27,912 nucleotides of DNA from Chloroflexota bacterium. Lineage in GTDB: Bacteria; Chloroflexota; Dormibacteria; CF-121. Position numbers and translations under genes: made by a program. This document shows, one piece after another, positions 1 to 8,700 of this stretch (the first letter of the stretch is position 1; every line of letters begins with the position of its first letter). The notes beneath the pieces were generated by a model. It was not told the origin of the DNA, made no database searches, and worked only from the letters and a program-made list of their open reading frames with translations. The stretch spans positions 1 through 27,912 of the forward strand of contig VBEQ01000200.1 in assembly GCA_005881235.1 (NCBI GenBank), given 5' to 3'.

Positions 1-424
1 TGACAAAGGTGATCAGCCAGGGATCGAGCGAGTCGGGGCCGCGATCAAAGAGCCGCGCGCCGCTGGGCCGGAACAGTTCGAGGTCCCCCCAGGCGACGCC
101 CGCCTCCGGATGGGCGTCGAGCGCGTCCGCCAGGGCGCGCACCGATCCGGGGCCGAGCAGGTCGTCGGCATCCAGCGGAAGGACGTAGGGCGCCTGGCTG
201 ACGGCGACACCGGCCATCCGCGCGGCGGCGGGGCCGGCGTTGTGTTGATGCAGGACGCGGATCCCCGCCTGCTCGAGCGAGTCGAGGAGGCGCAGGGTTC
301 CGGGATCATCGGAGCCATCGTCGACGACGACCACCTCGGTCGGCTCCTCCCCATCGATGGTGGCGAGCGCCTCGGGCAAAAAGCGCTGGTCGTTGTAGCA
401 GGGGATGACGATGGCCACCCGCAT
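1..424 (-). CDS. Family-2 glycosyltransferase, N-terminal part (runs off left edge)
   Basis: Transfers a sugar from a nucleotide-sugar donor, probably in assembly of a surface polysaccharide. Translating the minus strand from the ATG at 424 gives 141 residues without a stop, reaching the window edge. The protein opens with MRVAIVIPCYND, the usual first strand and loop of a GT-A fold family-2 enzyme. VVVVDDGSDD at about residues 31-40 is the nucleotide-binding DDGS motif, and PLDADD at about 83-88 is the metal-binding DxD region. HNAGPAAARM at about 61-70 matches the N-x-G-x-x-x-AR stretch of GT2 enzymes. A longer open frame on the same strand (13-753) is a shadow: it lacks these motifs and runs into the next gene. 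The gene diverges from the Wzy-like polymerase gene with only 23 bp between their starts, so the two probably belong to one polysaccharide locus. The acceptor cannot be told from this fragment. Confidence 0.9.
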   Translation of the reverse strand, partial: MRVAIVIPCYNDQRFLPEALATIDGEEPTEVVVVDDGSDDPGTLRLLDSLEQAGIRVLHQHNAGPAAARMAGVAVSQAPYVLPLDADDLLGPGSVRALADALDAHPEAGVAWGDLELFRPSGARLFDRGPDSLDPWLITFV

Positions 425-447
425 CGCCCTAGTCTACGGAGGCTGCC

Positions 448-1878
448 GTGATCGCCCGCGTCACGCCGCGCGATAGCCGCGACACGCTGGGCATGATGGT
501 GATCGGCGCGGCGATGCTGGTGGCCGCCGCCACCGGAATCATCGCCGCCATCAGCGTGAAGACCGCGGCCGCCGCCGTGATCGGGCTGGTCACGATGCTG
601 GCCGCCATCTTCCGGCCGGTCGTCGTCATCTTGATTCTCTTTCTTACCGTCTATCCGAGCACGCTCACCCTGGCGGGGATCAGCATCCAGCGCCTCGGTG
701 GTCCGCTCGCCCTGCTGGTGGCGGTGACGCAGCTCTTGCGCGGCGGCGTCCACCTGCGCCGGCCGACGCTCACGCTCGTCCTGGTCGTCGCCTACGCGGG
801 GCTCGCCGCCGCCAGCCTTTCGTGGAGCAGCAGCGTCAGCGGCACGCTCGATGCCCTCGCCTCGCTGGGGATTTCCCTCGCGTACATGGCGGCCGTGCTC
901 CTCGTGCTCAAGGATTCCAGGGACTTGCTTCCGATCTTCTGGGCGGTCACGCTGTGGTCAGCACTGCTGGGCGGTTGGTGGATCCTCAGTTACGCCCGCG
1001 GCGATAGCCGCGAGTTCAATGCGCTCGGCGACCCCAATTTCTTCGCCGCGCTGCAGGTGGTCGCGGCGCCATTGGCGCTGGCGCTGATCGGCGCCACCCG
1101 GCGCCGCGCCGCTCGCATCGTGCTCTACGTCGCCCTCGTCTTGATCGCCGGCTCGATCCCGGCCAGCCTCTCCCGCGGTGGCATGGTGGCCCTGATCCTG
1201 ACCGGTGTCGTGATCGCGATCATCCCCAGCGTCTACCTCTTCAGCTCGGGCGCCCAGAAACGCAACTTCTTCCTCGGCGTGGCGGTCATGTCGATCGCCT
1301 TGACGGCGATGGCGGGGGCGACGCTCAGCCAGCGCTTCGAGCAGGTGCTCAACGATCCCAGCGGTGGGGCCGGGCGCGGCGATCTTGCGCTGGCGGCCCT
1401 TCACGGCTTTCACGACCATCCGCTGCTCGGCATGGGCTTTGGGGCTTTCCCACCCAACAGCTTTCAACTGTTACGCAGCACCCCCGGCGTCTACCTCGAT
1501 CTTCACCTCCGCTGCCTGGCCGGTGGCTCCACGGTGCGGGCGGCCGGCTCCTTCTGCACCGGACAACCCGTGCACAACACCTACGTCGAGTCCCTGGTCG
1601 AGCTGGGCATTCCCGGCGTCCTCCTCTTTTGCGGCGTGCTCCTTGCGGCGGGCTGGTCGCTTGTGAGGACCTCGCGCCTGGCGCGGGTGGCCAACGACAA
1701 CTTCTCCGCGTCGATCGCCGCCGCGCTCGCCATCGGGCTGTTCGGCTTCGCGCTGGTCTCGACCACGCTCTCCACCGAGACCAACCGGACGCCCTGGATG
1801 ATCGTCGCCCTGAGCCTGGCGCTGCCATCGATGGTCGGGCCGGCCCGGCTCTGGGGTGAGCGGGAGGCTCAACCGTGA
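448..1878 (+). CDS. O-antigen ligase/polymerase (Wzy/WaaL-like) membrane protein
   Basis: Polytopic inner-membrane protein that joins lipid-linked oligosaccharide units or ligates the finished glycan. The 476-residue product is mostly hydrophobic, with roughly ten to twelve membrane segments. The typical O-antigen ligase features sit in the second half: an SRGG motif at about residue 245, a long extracytoplasmic loop starting around GHFDHPLLGMGFGAFPPNSF-like sequence near residue 325, and HNTYVESLVELGIPG at about residue 375. That His-Asn-Thr-Tyr stretch is the conserved C-terminal signature. The loop holds two cysteines (near residues 355 and 370) that could form a disulfide. Start choice: GTG at 448 has a clear GGAGG at 438-442, five bases upstream. 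The stop overlaps the next start by four bases (GTGA, 1875-1878), so translation is coupled. Family assignment is solid; ligase versus polymerase cannot be decided from sequence. Confidence 0.9.
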   Translation: MIARVTPRDSRDTLGMMVIGAAMLVAAATGIIAAISVKTAAAAVIGLVTMLAAIFRPVVVILILFLTVYPSTLTLAGISIQRLGGPLALLVAVTQLLRGGVHLRRPTLTLVLVVAYAGLAAASLSWSSSVSGTLDALASLGISLAYMAAVLLVLKDSRDLLPIFWAVTLWSALLGGWWILSYARGDSREFNALGDPNFFAALQVVAAPLALALIGATRRRAARIVLYVALVLIAGSIPASLSRGGMVALILTGVVIAIIPSVYLFSSGAQKRNFFLGVAVMSIALTAMAGATLSQRFEQVLNDPSGGAGRGDLALAALHGFHDHPLLGMGFGAFPPNSFQLLRSTPGVYLDLHLRCLAGGSTVRAAGSFCTGQPVHNTYVESLVELGIPGVLLFCGVLLAAGWSLVRTSRLARVANDNFSASIAAALAIGLFGFALVSTTLSTETNRTPWMIVALSLALPSMVGPARLWGEREAQP

Positions 1879-2504
1879 ACGTCCGCGCGCTGCTCCGCCA
1901 GGCGTGGCTGGTGACGATCGTGATGGTGATCTGTGTCGGCGCCGCCGCGGTCTACACCAAGCAGGAGCATCCCGTTTACCGGGCCACCATGAAGGTGGTC
2001 GTGGGGCAGGCGGACTCGTTCTTCCAGCCGGACGTGGCCAACGCGACCGAGATCTACACCCAGACTATGAGCGACCTGGTGAAGAGCGACGTGGTGGCCA
2101 GCACGGTGGTGGACCGGTTGCACATGGACATCGACCCCACGGTGGTCATCAACAACCTGCAGGTCACCACCCAGCCCTCCGCCGCGGTGTTGCAGATCTC
2201 CTATGACGACACCGACGCCGCCCGCGGCCAGCGCACCCTCGAAGAGGTGGGCAGCGTCTTCATCGAGGCGGTCCACGACCGGCTGGCGCCGACCTTCGCC
2301 GAGCAGGGGAAACCGGCGATCTCCGTCACCGTCTTCGACCCGGCGCACACGCTGCCCGGCGTGGTGCGCCCCAAGCCGCTATTGAACCTCGGGGGAGCCG
2401 CCGCGCTGGGCCTCGTGCTCGGCATCCTGGCGGCGGTCATCCGGGTCCAGGTGCTCCGGCCGGCTGTCCCGCAGCTGCGCCAGCTGGGGCGGAAGACGGT
2501 CTAG
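1875..2504 (+). CDS. Wzz/YveK-like polysaccharide chain-length co-polymerase, no kinase domain
   Basis: Membrane-anchored co-polymerase of the Wzz superfamily, expected to set polysaccharide chain length together with the polymerase encoded just upstream. At 209 residues it matches the short Gram-positive type (YveK/CapA) rather than the large Wzc type. One membrane segment lies at about residues 10-27 and another at about 168-190, flanking an extracytoplasmic alpha/beta domain. The proline-rich sequence before the second segment (PGVVRPKPLLNLGGAAALGL) corresponds to the family's P-x2-P-x4 motif followed by small residues. There is no Walker A motif or tyrosine-rich tail, so the cognate kinase, if any, lies elsewhere. 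Start choice: the GTG at 1875 overlaps the upstream stop and has GGGAGG at 1862-1867. Confidence 0.85.
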   Translation: MNVRALLRQAWLVTIVMVICVGAAAVYTKQEHPVYRATMKVVVGQADSFFQPDVANATEIYTQTMSDLVKSDVVASTVVDRLHMDIDPTVVINNLQVTTQPSAAVLQISYDDTDAARGQRTLEEVGSVFIEAVHDRLAPTFAEQGKPAISVTVFDPAHTLPGVVRPKPLLNLGGAAALGLVLGILAAVIRVQVLRPAVPQLRQLGRKTV

Positions 2505-2505
2505 C

Positions 2506-3939
2506 GTGCGGCGGATCCTCGCGCTCGGGTTGGTCCTGCTTTCGACATCACTGCTGGCGGGCGGCTCCGCCCCCACCATGCCGCCGGCCGCCTCCGCCCC
2601 CGCCTTCGACCACATCTTCGTGATCGTCGAAGAGAACATGGACGAAAGCCAGGTCGTCGCAAACCCGCAGGCGCCCTTCATCAATGACGTGCTCTTTTAT
2701 GGCAACTGGCGGCAGACGAACTACTTCGGGCTCAACCACGGCAGCCTGCCCGATTACCTGGGATTGGTGAGTGGCAGCGAACACAAGCCCGTGATCGGCG
2801 ACCCGCCCAGCGACTGCACGCCCGCCTGGGGAACGAGCGGGGCGGGCTGCGCCATCCAGGACGCCTGGCCCTCAAACATCGCCGACAGCATCGAGGGGTC
2901 CGGCCGCACCTGGCGCGCCTACGCGCAGAGTATGGGCTGGGCGTGCCGCTGGCAATCGAACACGTCGACCTACGACGTGACCCACAATCCCTTCGTCTAC
3001 TTCAAGACCGTCCAGGGTGGTGCCTCGGTCAGCAGCCCGCGGTGCGAGCAAAACGACGTCGACCTTACCGCTGACAGCCGCCACTCGCTGGCCGCCGACC
3101 TGCGCGCGGAGGCGACGACGCCGAACTTCGTCTTCATCGCCCCGGACAACGCGCACAACATGCACGACGGCAACGTCGCGCAGGCCGACCGCTATCTCCA
3201 GGATTTGTTCACTGGCAGCAATGTGAGCGGCGCGAACGGGGCCGACCCGGTGAACATCTTCGGGTCGCCGGCCTGGACCAGCAGCCGCTCGATCGCCTAC
3301 GTCGTCTGGGACGAGGATTCCGGCACCTTCTGGAACCAGGTGGCGGCGGTGGCGGTGGGGCCATGGGTGAACGGGCCCGGCGGACGCGACGGCGCGCGCT
3401 TCACGCACTATTCGCTGCTGCGCACCTGGGAGGTCTCGTGGGATCTTCCGCCGCTCGGACCCGGCGACCGGGCGGCGGCGCCCATGCTGAGCGCCTTCAA
3501 CCTGCGCCCCGACGTCGCCGCTGCCGGCAGGACCGCACGGCTGGCGAGCGCACACCCGGAGGTTTACGCGCGGATGGAGGTGAAGATCCCCCCGGCGGGG
3601 TCACCCGGCCGCCTGCTCTCGCTCGGTGGTTCGGACGGCGCGGAATTCCGCATCGTGGTCGATGGCGCGGGGCGTCTCGCCTTCGAAAATCGGGCGGGGC
3701 CGCTGCCGCTCTTCACGAGCAGCGAGCAGCGGGTTGAGCCGGGCTGGCACACCGTCGAGCTGCACGTCTGGGTTCGAGGCGCGAGCGGAAGCTGCGAGGT
3801 CGACTATGACGGGCACCCGGTGCCGGCACTGCGCCAGCTGGGGCACTGTCCCACCGGGTCGGTGCCGATCCAAACCTACGCCTTTGGTGACGGCGCGATG
3901 CCGACGAGAAATCTGGCGCTCGCCACCAGCCCGCTATGA
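2506..3939 (+). CDS. Secreted phosphoesterase (acid phosphatase/phospholipase C-like) with LamG-like C-terminal domain
   Basis: Likely an exported phosphomonoesterase or phospholipase of the phosphoesterase superfamily that includes AcpA and bacterial phospholipases C. A hydrophobic signal peptide covers about residues 1-22. The catalytic domain (about 33-325) shows the family landmarks: FDHIFVIVEEN near the start, NYFGLNHGSLPDYLGLVSGS around residues 70-90 (the N-x-H-x-SLPxY active-site loop), APDNAHNMHDG around 214 and YVVWDEDSG around 268. Residues from about 345 to 477 form a separate beta-rich stretch resembling a concanavalin-like/LamG sandwich; this part is a weaker call. The GTG start lies one base after the stop of the Wzz-like gene, with a modest GGAAG upstream; the stop overlaps the next ATG (ATGA). 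It therefore sits in the polysaccharide operon and may trim phosphate from a surface glycan or teichoic-type polymer. That role is inference. Confidence 0.8.
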   Translation: MRRILALGLVLLSTSLLAGGSAPTMPPAASAPAFDHIFVIVEENMDESQVVANPQAPFINDVLFYGNWRQTNYFGLNHGSLPDYLGLVSGSEHKPVIGDPPSDCTPAWGTSGAGCAIQDAWPSNIADSIEGSGRTWRAYAQSMGWACRWQSNTSTYDVTHNPFVYFKTVQGGASVSSPRCEQNDVDLTADSRHSLAADLRAEATTPNFVFIAPDNAHNMHDGNVAQADRYLQDLFTGSNVSGANGADPVNIFGSPAWTSSRSIAYVVWDEDSGTFWNQVAAVAVGPWVNGPGGRDGARFTHYSLLRTWEVSWDLPPLGPGDRAAAPMLSAFNLRPDVAAAGRTARLASAHPEVYARMEVKIPPAGSPGRLLSLGGSDGAEFRIVVDGAGRLAFENRAGPLPLFTSSEQRVEPGWHTVELHVWVRGASGSCEVDYDGHPVPALRQLGHCPTGSVPIQTYAFGDGAMPTRNLALATSPL

Positions 3940-5144
3940 GACGGTCGATCGCGGTACTGATCGCGATGGCGGGGCTGCTGGCGGCCTCGTGCAACCCATC
4001 GTCGAGTCGCGACGCCGAGTCGCTCGCCAGCGGCCGCGCCCTCAATTCCTGGTCGGCCCTGCTCGAGGTGACGCCGGGCCATGGATGGGTCCAGATGGAG
4101 ATCCTCCGGGACGCGCGGCCGATCGATCTCTTTGCGGTAACCGGCGGGCAGCCGATCAGCTATACCGACTACCTGCTCTGGCCGGAGCGGACCTTCGAGT
4201 ACGAGATCCGCGGCTATGACGCGAACGGCCGGGTAGTCGACGCGCGCCAGGTCGCCGTGGAAACCCCCGCCCAGTTTGGCGATATCCCCCCTTTGTACGG
4301 CGCGGCGAGTTTCTGGAATACGCCGATCGCCGCCGGCGCCACCGCGGATCCCGGCTCGGCCGCCATGGTGGCCAAAGGGCTGGTGCCCTACAAATCCGCC
4401 GCCAACTTCTGGGCGGGCTCCAACAGCTGGGCGAAGCCGCTCGCCTACGCGAACCCGGTCAGCGACTCCTACAAGGTGGGCTGCAGCAAATACGACTGTC
4501 ATACCGACGTCGCCTTCCGCATTCCGCTCTACGCCGCGCCGAGCACCGGCTCGGATCACCACCTGGTCGTGATCGACAGCGGGACCGGCCAGGAGCTCGA
4601 CATGTGGCTGGCCTCGTATAACGCGGCGACGCGCAGCTGGTCGGCGGGGGCGCGCTACCTGACAGATCCCAACGGATGGGGCGCCACCTGTGCGGAGAAG
4701 CAGCATTGCGGCGGGGCGGTGGCGGCGGGCTTCGCGGCCTTCGGCGGTATCGTGCGGCCGGAGGAGATCGCCCAGGGTCATATCGACCACGCGCTCTTCT
4801 TCACCACGCCCTACACGAGGCGCGACTACATCGCCTGCCCGGCGACGCACACCGACGGCCGGACGGATGACGCCGCCGCCATCCCCGAGGGCGCGCGCAT
4901 CCAGCTCGACCCCGCGTTCTCGGTCGACACGCAGCCCTGGCCGCGCTGGGAAAAGGTGATCGCGCACGCCTTACAGAAATACGGCGCGTTCCTGGGCGAC
5001 ACGGGAGACTCGCTCTCGTTCGCCGCCGAGGCGACGCTCGATCGGGGCTACGATGCCTGGTCGATCGTCGGGGTGCCGGCTTTCGCCTCCATCAGCAACT
5101 TGCCGTGGAGTAAATTCCGGGTCCTCGCGCTCAAGCGCTGCTAG
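3936..5144 (+). CDS. Exported lipoprotein of unrecognised family, last gene of the polysaccharide operon
   Basis: I do not recognise a named family. The 402-residue product starts with a short basic n-region, a hydrophobic core and LLAASC, with Cys19 as a plausible lipidation site; it is therefore probably membrane-tethered outside the cell. Residues about 30-110 look like a beta-sandwich (a Fn3-like prelude with alternating hydrophobic strands). The main domain (about 120-402) begins with YGAASFWNTPI and contains a likely disulfide pair in VGCSKYDCHTD, a second pair around CAEKQHCGG, and the histidine-rich spots SDHHLVV and GHIDHALFF. The last could be metal or catalytic residues. The ATG at 3936 overlaps the preceding stop by four bases, which fixes the start and implies translational coupling with the phosphoesterase. 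Polysaccharide modification or binding is a guess from context only. Confidence 0.75.
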   Translation: MRRSIAVLIAMAGLLAASCNPSSSRDAESLASGRALNSWSALLEVTPGHGWVQMEILRDARPIDLFAVTGGQPISYTDYLLWPERTFEYEIRGYDANGRVVDARQVAVETPAQFGDIPPLYGAASFWNTPIAAGATADPGSAAMVAKGLVPYKSAANFWAGSNSWAKPLAYANPVSDSYKVGCSKYDCHTDVAFRIPLYAAPSTGSDHHLVVIDSGTGQELDMWLASYNAATRSWSAGARYLTDPNGWGATCAEKQHCGGAVAAGFAAFGGIVRPEEIAQGHIDHALFFTTPYTRRDYIACPATHTDGRTDDAAAIPEGARIQLDPAFSVDTQPWPRWEKVIAHALQKYGAFLGDTGDSLSFAAEATLDRGYDAWSIVGVPAFASISNLPWSKFRVLALKRC

Positions 5145-5716
5145 CCGTCTCACCTCGACGAGGCCATTTCGAGCACAATCCGATGGTTGAGGGCGTTAAT
5201 GAAGGAAACCTCGAACCTGCCGTGGTGAGGCTCTCCGGCAGCATCCAGGCGAAAATCTGGTGAACAGGTTGGTCCGATCGGCGTTGGTTCCAAGCGAGAC
5301 ACGGCCGAGCTGAAACTGGTAACGCTCCTGCTCATTCACGTCATCGATAAAGGAGCACAATTCTGTTGCGTACGCGATGTTTGCTGGCGAGGGTTGCCTT
5401 CGTATCACTTCTAACCCGGCGTTTTGCGCGACCGATATTCTTGGTACCGGCGTGCTCGACACGGAATCCCACGACCACGGTCCGAACGAGTCCCTCCACA
5501 TTCCGACCATCGGCACGTGAATCTCGCCGCGGCCCAGCGGGCCGGATTGCCGCGGATGGTTGGCCGAACAAAGCAGCGAGTCTTGCACCGATTCGGCGGA
5601 AACAAGCTCTTGACTTTTGCTCAACATACGCGGAGCATGCGGTCCACGGTTCGATAGTCGACGGCTAACCGCGCGACCTACCAAGGGGGGTACTTTGGGG
5701 GGAAGTCAGTGGGTGC
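5145..5716. other. Gene-poor intergenic region with a possible M20-peptidase remnant
   Basis: No convincing complete gene is visible in these 572 bases. The plus-strand frame 5377-5520 encodes 47 residues ending in SHDHGPNESLHIPTIGT. This resembles the C-terminal end of M20-family metallopeptidases, where a HxPNE-type motif carries a metal-binding histidine. It lacks the rest of the enzyme, and an in-frame stop lies just upstream. A TTGACT at 5610-5615 could be a -35 element for the giant gene, but the position 17 bases downstream holds only a poor -10 (GAGCAT). The last bases before the giant gene are G-rich (GGGGGGAAG, 5697-5705) and may be its ribosome-binding site. Confidence 0.4.
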
Positions 5717-8700
5717 TTGTCGAGCACTAGGCTGCCTTCGCTGGCGTTGATGCGAAAAAGCGTTTCGCACCTGAGCCGAGCCTTTATTTGCGCGGTCGCT
5801 CTGTCGACCGTTGCCTACGGAATACCGCTTGGGCCAATCACGATAGCGGAGGCAGCCAGCAACTACTCCACGGTGCTGTTGCAGGATTCGCCCGCTGCTT
5901 ACTGGCGGTTCGGCGAGGCGCCGGGGAGCACAACCGCTGCCGACGCCTCCGGTCATAACCTTCCTCTCACGTATCAGGGTTCGGTTGTTCTCGGCCAGCC
6001 AGGAGCCGTGGTCGGTGACGCGAATACCGCGGCCCAGTTCAACGGGATTAACAGGTACGCAAGCCGCACGACCGCGCCGCTCACCGCGACCACCAACTGG
6101 TCGCTCGAGGCCTGGATCTATCCCACAACGCTGCCCCAGCTCGGGGCGGCGATCTACAACGGCATCGACGACAGCACGCATGGCGGCTACGGATTCGAGA
6201 TCGCCAGCAGCACGGGGACCTCCGGCTCAAACATCATCGGGATCCTGGGTTCGGCAGGCGTCGTCAACTCTGGCTACACCCTTCCCGCGGCCAACCGTTG
6301 GTACCACGTCGCGATGACCCGAGATACCACCACCATTCGCTTCTACGTCAATGGACAGCAGACCGCCACAACCAGTACGACGGCGCCGGCGACGCCCGGG
6401 GCGGATGCCTCCGTTGGCGGTGGTCTGACCGCAACCGGTTCGCTGGTCGCGCCCTTCGCGGGCATGGTGGACGAGCCCGCCATGTACGCGAGCGCTCTCA
6501 GCCAGGGTCGAATTGTCGCCCACTACCAGGAGGGTGCAAACGTCCAGACGGCGTTTGGTAAGTGGATCCAGCAGACCCCGGCCACCGTTCCCGCGGCGCG
6601 CTCCGATGCCAGCATCACCTACGACGCGGCCCGCAACAAGGTGGTCATGTTCGGCGGCAAGAACGCATCCGGGACCGCCCTGAACGAGACCTGGACTTAC
6701 GACGGGACAAACTGGACGAAGCTCACGCCGGCGGCCTCACCGCCGATTCGATCCGGCGCTTCCTTTGCGTACAGCTCGTCAAGCTCGACTGCTATCCTGT
6801 TCGGCGGCTACAACGGCACCAGCTGGCTCAATGACACCTGGAGTTGGAACGGAACCACCTGGAGTCAACTGAGCCCCGCGACCTCGCCGACCGTTCGTGC
6901 CTTTGCCAGCGCCGCCTACAGCTCGGCATCGTCAACCATCGTGCTGTTTGGCGGGCAAAAGACGAAGACCGCCGTCGCCGCCGACACCTGGACCTGGAAC
7001 GGGACGACCTGGTCTCTGAAAAGCCCGGTCCACGCGCCGTCCGCCCGATACCTTGCCTCGGCCGCCTACGACACCGCCACCTCCAACGTGGTGCTCTTCG
7101 GTGGTTACACAGGCAGCGCCTACCTCAGTGATACCTGGAGCTGGAATGGCACGGACTGGACGCAGTCGACGGGTAGTCCGGCACCGTCCATCCGCCGGGC
7201 GGAAGCAATCGGCTTCGACGTCGCCAGTAACCAGCTCACGCTCTTCGGCGGGTACAACGGCACGTCCTATCTCAATGACACCTGGGCCTGGGACGGAGCC
7301 ACCTGGAGCGCCCAGCTCTCAACGACGTCCCCACCAATTCGCGCGGACGCCGTCGCCGTGTACCAAAGCCCGATCGGGTCGATCGTTCTTTACGGTGGGA
7401 CAACTGCCTCGGCTCTTTCCGACACTTGGACCTGGAACACACCGCCATCAGCACCATTGAACGTGCAGGCGACGGCTGGCAACGCTCAGGCCACCGTGAC
7501 CTGGTCGGTTCCATCCTCGAACGGCGGAGCGGCGATCAGCAGCTACAAGGTCACCCCCTATGCCGGCAGCACGGCGGGATCGCCGACGACGGTTACCGGC
7601 ACAAGCACCCCCATCACCGGCCTCAGCAACGGCACCACCTATACCTTCCAGGTGGTTCCGGTCAACAGTATCGGCAACGGCCCAGGCGGGAACTCCAACT
7701 CAGTTACCCCGGCGACCGTGCCTGGTGCTCCGACGAATGCGCTAGCCACCGCTGGCAACACCCAGGCGACGGTGACGTGGAGCGCACCCGTTTCAGACGG
7801 CGGTGCATCGATCACCGGATACACGGTGACCTCCAGCCCAGGCTCTTTCACCGCGTCAACCACGGGCGCGACGACCACCCCCGTCACCGGACTCAGCAAT
7901 GGGACACCGTATACTTTTACCGTTACCGCGACGAACCGAGTTGGCACGAGCCCAGCTTCGGCAGCGTCAGGTAGCGTCACGCCGGGGTCCGTTCCAGGTG
8001 CTCCAACCGGGGCCACCGCCATCGCCAGCGACGGACAAGCGGCGGTCAGCTGGACGGCGCCGGCCTCTGACGGTGGCTATGCCATCACTGGATACACGGT
8101 CACCTCCTCACCCGGCGGCCTGATCGGCTCCAGCAGCGGTTCGCAAACGACCGCCACAGTCACCGGGCTGACCGACGGAACGCCCTATACCTTCACGGTC
8201 ACCGCGACCAACAGCATCGGGACCGGGCCGAGCAGCAACCCTTCGACCCCGGTGACACCGATCGGCAGGCCTGGAGCGCCGACCGGCGTCACGGCCGCCC
8301 CGGGCAATGCCAACGCCCTGGTCACCTGGAACGCGCCGGCCGCGAACGGCAGCCCGATCACCAGCTACACCGTGACGCCTTACATCAGTGGAACCGCCCA
8401 ATCCCCGACGACGGTAAACGGGTCACCCCCGGCCACCAGCGTAACCATCACCAACCTGACCAACGGGACGCCCTACACCTTCCAGGTGACGGCGAGCAAC
8501 AGCGTCGGCACCGGTTCTGCGGGCAGCACCGTCGGATCGGTCACCCCGGCGACCATCCCGACGCCGCCCACCAGCGTGAGCGCCTCGGCGGGCAACGCGA
8601 CGGCCACCGTGACCTGGCAACTGCCGACATCAGACGGGGGATCGGCAATCACCGGGTACACCGTCACCCCCTACGCCGCGGGCACGCCGGGCACCGTACA

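Noticed and set aside
13..753. Long minus-strand frame of 246 codons
   Set aside because: It is rich in Arg/His/Gly/Asp runs, crosses the glycosyltransferase and polymerase starts and has no motifs; the glycosyltransferase is in another frame.
3876..4967. Minus-strand frame of 363 codons opposite the lipoprotein gene
   Set aside because: Antisense shadow typical of high-G+C genes; the plus frame has a signal peptide and coupled start.
5610..5638. TTGACT plus GAGCAT as promoter of the giant gene
   Set aside because: The -10 matches the consensus at only half its positions, so I do not list it as a promoter.
5366..5668. 100-codon plus-strand frame with AAGGAG upstream and a TTG start
   Set aside because: Composition is Arg/Ser/Thr-rich without any motif, and a different frame in the same stretch looks more protein-like.
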